Shown here in pieces: positions 1 through 5,122 of a stretch of 5,122 nucleotides of DNA. The stretch is from Bacteroidales bacterium (GTDB lineage: Bacteria > Bacteroidota > Bacteroidia > Bacteroidales > VadinHA17), in NCBI GenBank assembly GCA_022615595.1, contig JAKEGI010000146.1, forward strand, positions 1 through 5,122. Reading direction: 5' to 3'. Within the stretch, counting starts at the first letter, position 1. Every line of letters begins with the position of its first letter. The position numbers were made by a program, and so were the translations under genes. Below the pieces are notes generated by a model that was given only the letters and a program-made list of their open reading frames with translations, did no database searches and was not told the DNA's origin.

Positions 1-788
1 AACCTGGTCACATATATATTGCCGTCGTAGTTGTCGTTTTTGTAAAGATAAAGCTCCGTCCCGTCATTGTTGAGTGAAGTTGAATGGCAGTCATTGCCCA
101 TTGATGCTTCAGTTGTGATGTCAACCGGTGTACCCCATGATTCACCCTCCCTGTGTGTTACGTATACCACGCTCTCCAGCCCGCGTCGCTCGGTATAGGC
201 CATGGTGCTTCCGTCAAAGCTCATCACCGGACGATCATTAACAGATCCCTGATTAAGATATTCCTTGTATGGCTTGATGGAGACAAGCACCGGGTTCTTC
301 ATCTGTTCCGTGGCTATGTTACATGCCTGCAACTGCTGGTCAATGAAATCCTGATTCTCCATTTTACCCGCTTCAGAGACCAGTCTCTGGAACATCCTGT
401 AAGTAAGGGTGGCACTGTCGAGCTTGTTAGCTATCCTGTAGGCATTGCCCAGTGAAAAGTAAGCGTCGAGTGGCGCGTGTGTTTCCCTGAGCTTTTCAGA
501 TCTGGAATCGTAGCTGGTGTTCTTTACGGCTTCCTCAAGAAAGGGTATTGCCTTCTGCTTCTCATTGAAGATATTGAGGTAACAGTTGCCTATCTTGTAC
601 TTGATATTGGCATTGCCGGGGATTAGCTCATTAAGTATAAGGTAGAGGGGGTTGGCCAGCTCATATTCTCCATAGAGGTAATGAGTCTCAGCCTCAAGCC
701 ATATGGCCTTTGGTTCACTCTTCTTCTGTGCTGACAGAGGAACCGCTGTGAGCAGCATCACGAATAATACTAATCCCCTAATTACCAT
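1..788 (-). CDS. TPR / PD40 beta-propeller exported protein, partial (C-terminus beyond left edge)
   Basis: An open frame runs from an ATG at 788-786 to the left edge without a stop, giving 262 visible residues; the rest of the propeller and any later domains are missing. Residues 1-20 form a Sec signal peptide with a hydrophobic core and a probable cleavage at LSA|QKK. Residues about 28-165 are TPR-like helix pairs containing IGNCYLN (67-73) and RETHAP...LGNAYRI (101-119). The junction motif CNIATEQMKNPV starts at C156. From about residue 182 propeller blades begin (VNDRPVMSFDG, then NNDGTELYLYKNDNYDGNIY). These landmarks are shared with the two genes upstream, so this is a third tandem paralogue. 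It follows its neighbour by 53 nt with no strong promoter or terminator between, suggesting co-transcription. The protein is likely periplasmic or surface-associated; its exact role is unknown. Whether it carries a CRD, OmpA-like or other C-terminal domain cannot be decided here. Confidence 0.88.
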   Translation of the reverse strand, partial: MVIRGLVLFVMLLTAVPLSAQKKSEPKAIWLEAETHYLYGEYELANPLYLILNELIPGNANIKYKIGNCYLNIFNEKQKAIPFLEEAVKNTSYDSRSEKLRETHAPLDAYFSLGNAYRIANKLDSATLTYRMFQRLVSEAGKMENQDFIDQQLQACNIATEQMKNPVLVSIKPYKEYLNQGSVNDRPVMSFDGSTMAYTERRGLESVVYVTHREGESWGTPVDITTEASMGNDCHSTSLNNDGTELYLYKNDNYDGNIYVTR

Positions 789-841
789 TTTGCTTCAACG
801 TTACAAAATTGTTTCATGTTTTCAAGAGTGAACATTGAGTG

Positions 842-2137
842 TTACCTGAACCTTATAAGATAGATATCCTCCATTCCTGCTCCCAGGCCAGGCCGGGTGA
901 GTGACATATATCCTGCCTTGCCGTTGTCGGTAGGGCAGAAGAAGAGGTTATCATCGGGAGTGTTAACAGGATACCCTATGTTCTGAGGTTTGCTCCACAG
1001 GCCGTTGGGCTGCAGGTCGCTCCGGAAAATGTCATATCCGCCCATATTATAGTGTCCCTGCGATGCAAAGAAGATTGTCTTCCCCCCGTTGATCATGAAT
1101 GGTCTGTCCTCATTGAAAGGAGTATTGATTTCAGGTCCGAGATTAACCGGTATGCCCCATTCGCCATTTGCATCAAGCCTCGAGGCATACAGGTCAAGGC
1201 CTCCGAACCCTCCCGGCCTGTCACTTGAGAAGATAAGGGTGGATCCGTCTTCAGTGATATATCCGTGCGCTTCCCAGTATTTTGTGTTTATCTCTTTCTT
1301 CATTTTGACTGCTGGCTGCCACCTGGCACCATCGTAGGTAGTGATCCACAGGTCACTGTTCAGATCATCGTCCTTGGAAAGGATCATTTGATCACCCGAG
1401 TTCGAGATGTATGATACATAATGTCCTCCGTCAGACTCTATCTCTGGAGTGACATTCACCGGAGGAGTCCAGCGGCCTTTTTCAACCCGTGTGAACATAA
1501 TGGCGTCATAGAATTTCAGAGCGGTCATATAAACCATCGTCTGGCCGTCAGCCGAGATAACCGGAAAGAAATTATTCTTGATGTCATTAATTCTGCTGTC
1601 GATTGATTCGATGGTGAATTTAACCGGCTCAGCCATTATCGCGGGTGCATTGTTGCACGATGCTATCTGTTGATCGATGAAAAGCAGGTTTTCTATATCT
1701 GTCGTCAGAAGCGTCTCGCGATACCTGCTGTAGGCAGCTTTGGCCTTTTCAAACATGAAATTGATCCGGTATGCTTCGCCGAGGAAAAACAGAGTCTCGT
1801 AGGGTGCCTCAGTCTGTTTTGCAAAACCTTCCCGGTATTTTGCCGTCAGCCGGAGGGAGGCTTTCTCAAGATACTCTATCGCGAGGTTCTTGCTGCCTTC
1901 TATTCCCAGGTAGCATATACCAATCCGGAGGGCAATACCTGCACTCTCAGGCATTGCTGCATAAATGCCCAGGTAGTATGGAAGGGCATCGCTATAGTCA
2001 CCTCTCATGAGAAAGTATTCAGCCTCGTAAAAGGCTTCCTCGAGCCTTATATTATCCTGTGGCGTGACAGTAAAGCCAAGCGAGGCAATAACCAACAGAA
2101 GTGCTAATCTCTTAATTTTCATATCGGTACTATACAT
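842..2137 (-). CDS. TPR / PD40 beta-propeller exported protein, short form
   Basis: Complete gene of 431 codons ending in TAA. The N-terminus (residues 7-24) is a hydrophobic export signal; the cleavage site is poorly defined because a proline follows TVT. The ATG at 2137 overlaps the upstream stop by 8 nt. Met6 (ATG at 2122-2120) gives a more conventional signal start, MKIKRLALLL, and is a real alternative that would leave 7 nt between the genes. Residues about 30-165 are TPR-like (IGICYLG at 72-78, TEAPYETLFFLGEAYRI at 109-125). The junction CNNAPAIMAEPV starts at C161. Residues about 190-430 form roughly five PD40 blades, with GGLDLY, VNLGPEINT and NMGGYDIFRSDL prominent. The protein ends at DIYLIRFR, the last propeller strand, and so lacks the CRD, linker and membrane anchor of its upstream paralogue. 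It is probably a soluble or loosely associated envelope scaffold protein. Family assignment is firm; specific function is not known. Confidence 0.93.
   Translation of the reverse strand: MYSTDMKIKRLALLLVIASLGFTVTPQDNIRLEEAFYEAEYFLMRGDYSDALPYYLGIYAAMPESAGIALRIGICYLGIEGSKNLAIEYLEKASLRLTAKYREGFAKQTEAPYETLFFLGEAYRINFMFEKAKAAYSRYRETLLTTDIENLLFIDQQIASCNNAPAIMAEPVKFTIESIDSRINDIKNNFFPVISADGQTMVYMTALKFYDAIMFTRVEKGRWTPPVNVTPEIESDGGHYVSYISNSGDQMILSKDDDLNSDLWITTYDGARWQPAVKMKKEINTKYWEAHGYITEDGSTLIFSSDRPGGFGGLDLYASRLDANGEWGIPVNLGPEINTPFNEDRPFMINGGKTIFFASQGHYNMGGYDIFRSDLQPNGLWSKPQNIGYPVNTPDDNLFFCPTDNGKAGYMSLTRPGLGAGMEDIYLIRFR
1264..1291 (-). repeat. 28-nt coding repeat, copy in the 431-residue gene
   Basis: Matches 3383-3410 at 27 of 28 bases in the same reading phase, encoding INTKYWEAH (residues 283-291). 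The single difference changes Ala to Ser. It reflects paralogy of the two propeller genes and is not a mobile or regulatory repeat as far as can be seen. Confidence 0.75.
2130..2137 (-). other. 8-nt stop/start overlap of the two complete propeller genes
   Basis: On the minus strand the sequence ATGTATAG holds the ATG of the 431-residue gene and, in another frame, the TAG of the 703-residue gene. Such overlaps usually mean one transcript and translational coupling by reinitiation. No clear Shine-Dalgarno is placed for this ATG: a purine-rich AAGGAAAAAG lies about 13 nt upstream, but it also encodes the Lys/Arg tail. If translation really starts at Met6 (2122), the overlap is only apparent and the genes are separated by 7 nt. 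Confidence 0.6.
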
Positions 2138-4241
2138 TATCGTTTTTTTTCTTTTTCCTTGATCTTCTGATCAGATACAGAACTATGGCAGCAAGAAGCA
2201 GCAGCAGCCACCAGGGTGAGCAGCAGTGACCATCAGAATCACCGTCGCTTGCAGAATCGTCTGTTGCAGGTGTCTCATCACTGCCGGGCTGTTGCACAGC
2301 CACGGGTGTTTCAACCGGCTCCGCAGCCCTGGCTACAGGCGGTTTGCTTTCGGAGATATGATCATTGTATCTTGCAAGTGCAACCTTGGCCATAAGGCCA
2401 TGATTGCTGACATTCACAGTATCGCTTATCTGATTGCCAAACCTGTCGGTGAGGCTGAAGATGAAAAGACTTTCTCCCCCGGGTGGCACCATTGCAAAAG
2501 CAAACGTGGTGTCGCTTATACGGTGTCTTTCAGTATGTCTGAGAGTATCTGAAGAGACAATATCTATCTTAAGAAATGATTTCTCTTCAAGCATAACAGC
2601 AAAGGAAAGGGGGTCGGATGCATTTACTCTCGCACTTGTATCGGCATGGACCTCCATGAAGGCTCTGTTGTCTGTCGGAGTGAGAGTAACGGGTTCTATC
2701 CATACATTCTCTCCCTTATATGCAAGAGGCATCTCAATGACCTGCGTGACCGGTGTCACATCATCGCTGGTGAAGGTCAGAAGGTATGATCCCTGTGGCA
2801 GGCTGAACGAGTAGCTGCCGGTTTCTTTATCAACGTTCAGGGAGACCACTTTTTTATTGTCAGCATTGTTGACGGCAGTGACAGTGACAGGCTGAGGAAA
2901 CTCCGGAAGGAGGCCGCTTACAAGTGCTGTTCCGGATACGTTGAATCTGCGCGGATTGCGGGCGGAGTAGATCTCATAAAGGAATATATCCATCCTGCCG
3001 TATCCGTCAGCGGCAAACTTTGAGTAATATCCCCTGTCACCTTTGCCGGCCGGAACAAAGAAGAGGTCATCATCGGTGGTGTTAACCGGATAACCAAGAT
3101 TAACCGGAGTACTCCATGAGCCTTTCTCATCAAGGTCTGACCTGAAGATATCATACCCCCCCATATTCTTATGGCCGCGGCTGCTGAAAAAGAGAGTCCG
3201 GTCATTGTCAGCGAGAAAAGGAGACTCCTCGTTGTAGATTGTATTTATCTCGGGCCCGAGGTTTACTGCCGGTCCCCAGTTTCCCGAGCTGTCAATTTCA
3301 GACACAAAAATATCAAGACCGCCGATGCTCTCTCTCCTGTTACTGGTGAAGTATAGTCTCTTTCCATCATGGGAGAGGGTGGCGTGCGATTCCCAGTATT
3401 TTGTGTTTATATTGTCGTTAAGTCTCTCTACCTTGCTCCAACTCCCGCCTTCAAGCCTGCTCAGGTAGATATTGCCGTCATACCTGTCTGTACGGTAAAG
3501 CAGCAGTGTCTTGCCATCACCGGAGAGAGAGGAGGAATAATAATCCTGATCAATGCCGAGTTGTGGCGTCAGGTTTACCGGTTCACTCCATTGTCCGTTG
3601 TTGTCAGCGGTTGCATAGAATACAGCATCGTAGAACTGCAGCTCACGTGTAAAGAGCAGCATTTTTGCATCATCCGAGACTACAGGATTGAACTCAGTGA
3701 AACGGTCATTAACTGTCTGCCCGAGGTTAGTCTCGATGACATAGACAGGGTCACGCATCATTTCACGGGCGGTATGGCAGGTAGCGATCTCAAAACTGAT
3801 AAGGGCCGTGTCGTACACCTCAGTGTTCACATCCCTGAGAAAAAGAGCATAGGTGTCAAGTGCCTTGTCGAATTGATTATTTATCCGGTAGGCATTGGCA
3901 AGGTAATACAGGACATCATAAGGTGCATCCGTCTCACGGAAGCTGCCCGGACGGTACCCGGGATCGATATTCTCTGCCGCGGTCTCAAGAAAGGGGATGG
4001 ACTTTTCCTTCTCACCCGGGGTGTTGACATAACATTGTCCCACCCTGTAATAGAAGTTGTAGTTTTCAGGGTATATCTGCAGAAGATTCAGATATTTGGG
4101 CAACGCTTCGGCATAATCTTCGAATAAAACATCTCCTTCAGCTGAAATAAACATGTCGCGCAATTCGCTTCTGGACTGGCCGGAAAGTGTTATTGCATGC
4201 AGCATGAACAGTACATACATAATGTATTTAGCCCTTCTCAT
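2130..4241 (-). CDS. PorE-like TPR / PD40 propeller / CRD protein with C-terminal membrane anchor
   Basis: Complete gene of 703 codons, ATG to TAG. Residues 1-21 are a signal peptide with probable cleavage at LSG|QS. Residues about 28-165 are three to four TPR-like helix pairs (VGQCYVN at 67-73, ETDAPYDVLYYLANAYRI at 103-120). The junction CHTAREMMRDPV starts at C155. Residues about 184-425 hold five PD40 blades, the clearest ones carrying GGLDIF (307-312) and NMGGYDIFRSDL (359-370). Residues about 432-493 look like a carboxypeptidase-regulatory-like domain (FNVSGTALV, then ETGSYSFSLPQGSYLLTF). Residues about 522-616 are an unassigned beta-rich region. Residues about 633-670 are a P/T/S/D-rich acidic linker, then CC (673-674), a hydrophobic helix (677-691) and the basic tail RRSRKKKK. 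TPR, propeller and CRD in this order recall PorE of the type IX secretion system, but the OmpA-like peptidoglycan-binding domain is absent. The likely place is the periplasm or surface, membrane-anchored at the C-terminus. Membership in T9SS is not shown. Confidence 0.93.
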   Translation of the reverse strand: MRRAKYIMYVLFMLHAITLSGQSRSELRDMFISAEGDVLFEDYAEALPKYLNLLQIYPENYNFYYRVGQCYVNTPGEKEKSIPFLETAAENIDPGYRPGSFRETDAPYDVLYYLANAYRINNQFDKALDTYALFLRDVNTEVYDTALISFEIATCHTAREMMRDPVYVIETNLGQTVNDRFTEFNPVVSDDAKMLLFTRELQFYDAVFYATADNNGQWSEPVNLTPQLGIDQDYYSSSLSGDGKTLLLYRTDRYDGNIYLSRLEGGSWSKVERLNDNINTKYWESHATLSHDGKRLYFTSNRRESIGGLDIFVSEIDSSGNWGPAVNLGPEINTIYNEESPFLADNDRTLFFSSRGHKNMGGYDIFRSDLDEKGSWSTPVNLGYPVNTTDDDLFFVPAGKGDRGYYSKFAADGYGRMDIFLYEIYSARNPRRFNVSGTALVSGLLPEFPQPVTVTAVNNADNKKVVSLNVDKETGSYSFSLPQGSYLLTFTSDDVTPVTQVIEMPLAYKGENVWIEPVTLTPTDNRAFMEVHADTSARVNASDPLSFAVMLEEKSFLKIDIVSSDTLRHTERHRISDTTFAFAMVPPGGESLFIFSLTDRFGNQISDTVNVSNHGLMAKVALARYNDHISESKPPVARAAEPVETPVAVQQPGSDETPATDDSASDGDSDGHCCSPWWLLLLLAAIVLYLIRRSRKKKKNDNV
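2145..2345 (-). other. Acidic linker, Cys-Cys, transmembrane helix and basic tail at the C-terminus of the 703-residue protein
   Basis: This segment codes for residues about 633-699. It starts with a Pro/Ala/Val/Glu-rich stretch, becomes strongly acidic (SDETPATDDSASDGDSDG, seven Asp/Glu in 18), then reads GHCCSPWW, a Leu/Ala/Ile-rich helix of about 15 residues, and RRSRKKKK. By the positive-inside rule the tail would be cytoplasmic and the propeller outside the inner membrane. The order short motif, hydrophobic helix, Arg/Lys cluster also matches the general plan of tripartite C-terminal sorting signals, some of which, such as MYXO-CTERM, contain Cys. I do not recognise a named Bacteroidota class, so a plain membrane anchor is the simpler reading. 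Confidence 0.7.
3383..3410 (-). repeat. 28-nt coding repeat, copy in the 703-residue gene
   Basis: Partner of 1264-1291, encoding INTKYWESH (residues 278-286) at the entry to the third propeller blade. It is the longest near-identical nucleotide match I noticed between the two genes, which otherwise differ at many synonymous sites. Confidence 0.75.
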
Positions 4242-4266
4242 TCAGGAGATTATTTGCTTGAAGAGA

Positions 4267-4274
4267 CTAATATA
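4267..4274 (-). promoter_or_regulatory. Possible Bacteroidota-type -7 element before the 703-residue gene
   Basis: The minus-strand octamer TATATTAG differs at one position from the Bacteroidota -7 consensus TAnnTTTG and lies 25 nt before the ATG at 4241, in the only gap (4242-4328) big enough for a promoter upstream of the propeller genes. I find no good -33 TTG partner at the expected distance, so read-through from the glycosyltransferase gene is equally possible. Confidence 0.2.
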
Positions 4275-4300
4275 AGCGAAATATTGTGAAATGTTGATAT

Positions 4301-4325
4301 CTGTTATTCTCCTTTTTAACAACAG
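4301..4325 (-). terminator. Weak AU-rich hairpin after the glycosyltransferase gene
   Basis: On the minus strand CTGTTGTT and AATAACAG can pair over 8 bp, one of them a G-U wobble, around a 9-nt loop. The hairpin begins 3 nt after the glycosyltransferase stop codon. The stem is weak and no U-tract follows it in the direction of transcription, so it does not meet the usual criteria for an intrinsic terminator; it might act as an RNA 3'-end structure or be chance. Confidence 0.2.
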
Positions 4326-4328
4326 TGG

Positions 4329-5122
4329 TCAATTTTTAATTAACCGCCTCGCCCGAAGAGAGGCTCTTGCAGCAAGACCCATCACGGTAACACAGGCTGC
4401 AACAGGCAGGTGCCATGAGCGGTTGAGGTGTTTTCTGGCAAATATCGTCATGGCGCTGTAAAAGTATCGAAGTGATCTTTCTTCATCTGAGATGGTGCTT
4501 CGTCCCTTGAAGTGGGTTATCCGTACCTCCGGAATGTAATAGTTGGTATATCCGGCTCTGGTGATGCGCCAGCTAAGGTCGATATCCTCACCGTACATGA
4601 AGAAGGATGTGTCAAAGAGTCCGGTCTTATCGAGTGCTTCTCTCCTTATCATCATAAAGGCTCCGGTGAGTATGTCTGCCCTGCATGTGACATTTTCAGG
4701 CAGATGGCCGAGATAATAAGCATTGAAGAACCCGGATCGCGGGAAGAGCCGGCCCATCCCTGTAAACCTGAAGAATGAGGTAAGGGGTGAAGGGAAGCCA
4801 CGCTTTGACTCAGGCAGGAAATTCCCGTCGCCGTCAACCATTCTTGCTCCTGCCGCTCCGGCTTCAGGATGGGTGTGCATGAATGCGAGAGCAAGGTTGA
4901 TGGCATCAGGTTCGACTACCGTATCAGGATTAAGTATGAGGATAAAATCACCTGCCGAGGCGATGATCCCCTTGTTACATGCTGCGGGAAAGCCCTCATT
5001 AGTCTCTGAAGTGATCAGTTTCACATGCCGGAATTCATCCGCGACCATCTGCAGGGACCCGTCTGACGAGGCGTTGTCAACCACTATTATTTCATGGCTG
5101 ACAGAAGCTGTTGCCTTCTGCA
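4329..5122 (-). CDS. Family 2 (GT-A fold) glycosyltransferase, partial (N-terminus beyond right edge)
   Basis: The frame ends with TGA at 4331-4329 and stays open to the right edge, giving 263 visible residues. A GTG at 5084 is not the start: it encodes a Val inside the conserved strand EIIVVDNASSDGS, and the codons before it (QKATASVSHEII) read like the usual helix preceding this strand. Only some 20-30 residues are probably missing. Visible GT2 features, numbered from the first full codon: VVDNASSDGS (13-22, nucleotide binding), NEGFPAACNKG (41-51), LNPDT (63-67, the position of the metal-binding DXD-like motif), DILTGAFMMIRR (149-160) and FMYGEDIDLSWR (174-185, with the ED pair expected to hold the catalytic base). 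The arrangement is that of WbbL/rhamnosyltransferase-like enzymes, which transfer a sugar from a nucleotide sugar during O-antigen, capsule or exopolysaccharide assembly on the cytoplasmic side. A mildly hydrophobic, basic C-terminus (about 237-263) may bind the membrane. Donor and acceptor cannot be deduced. Confidence 0.93.
   Translation of the reverse strand, partial: QKATASVSHEIIVVDNASSDGSLQMVADEFRHVKLITSETNEGFPAACNKGIIASAGDFILILNPDTVVEPDAINLALAFMHTHPEAGAAGARMVDGDGNFLPESKRGFPSPLTSFFRFTGMGRLFPRSGFFNAYYLGHLPENVTCRADILTGAFMMIRREALDKTGLFDTSFFMYGEDIDLSWRITRAGYTNYYIPEVRITHFKGRSTISDEERSLRYFYSAMTIFARKHLNRSWHLPVAACVTVMGLAARASLRARRLIKN

Noticed and set aside
804..811. CAATTTTG on the minus strand as a -7 promoter element for the third paralogue
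   Set aside because: One mismatch to TAnnTTTG in an AT-rich 53-nt gap, and no TTG at a suitable -33 spacing; co-transcription is the simpler explanation.
1670..2107. 145-codon open frame on the plus strand
   Set aside because: It is antisense to the TPR region of the 431-residue gene, with no domain resemblance in its translation.
2188..2225. CAG/GCA-rich stretch resembling a microsatellite
   Set aside because: On the coding strand it is read as CTG/TGC codons for the Leu-rich membrane helix and the Cys pair; codons vary and there is no perfect repeat array.
2918..3205. 95-codon open frame on the minus strand inside the 703-residue gene
   Set aside because: It is an out-of-frame reading of the fourth and fifth propeller blades; the main frame carries the conserved NMGGYDIF and GYPVNT motifs.
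3369..4127. 252-codon open frame on the plus strand
   Set aside because: It lies wholly antisense to the TPR and early propeller part of the 703-residue gene, whose protein has clear domains. The antisense translation shows no recognisable motif or export signal, so it is a shadow of the true frame.
5082..5084. GTG as start codon of the glycosyltransferase
   Set aside because: It is the Val of the conserved IIVVDN strand; the frame is open further upstream to the window edge with family-like residues, so the true start lies outside.

Overview
The window looks like chromosomal DNA from a member of the Bacteroidota. The evidence is a set of secreted proteins joining TPR repeats to PD40-type beta-propellers, one with a following carboxypeptidase-regulatory-like domain. 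Starts also lack convincing Shine-Dalgarno sequences, as is usual in that phylum. No taxonomic marker gene is present, so this is an inference from gene content.

All genes lie on the minus strand, so transcription runs from high to low coordinates. In that order they are: (1) the 3' part of a family 2 glycosyltransferase, cut by the right edge (5122-4329); (2) after an 87-nt gap, a 703-residue exported protein with TPR repeats, a PD40 propeller, a CRD-like domain, an extra beta-rich region, an acidic linker and a C-terminal membrane segment with a basic tail (4241-2130); (3) overlapping it by 8 nt, a 431-residue TPR plus propeller protein that stops where the propeller ends (2137-842); (4) after 53 nt, a third paralogue cut by the left edge, of which 262 residues with signal peptide, TPRs and the first propeller blades are visible (788-1). 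There is no non-coding stretch longer than 87 nt, and I see no RNA genes, mobile elements or CRISPR arrays.

The three TPR/propeller genes are tandem paralogues: they share the TPR signature sequences, two cysteines at nearly fixed spacing and the same TPR-propeller junction motif. The two complete ones match at about 70 of 118 residues in the last propeller blades (hand count). The domain order of the 703-residue protein recalls PorE of the type IX secretion system, but where PorE has an OmpA-like peptidoglycan-binding domain this protein has an acidic linker, Cys-Cys, a transmembrane helix and an Arg/Lys tail. A plausible reading is a set of co-expressed cell-envelope scaffold proteins, one membrane-anchored and one or two periplasmic or surface-exposed. 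Substrates and partners cannot be read from the sequence. The glycosyltransferase probably acts in polysaccharide or glycan assembly; a functional link to the propeller proteins is not shown.
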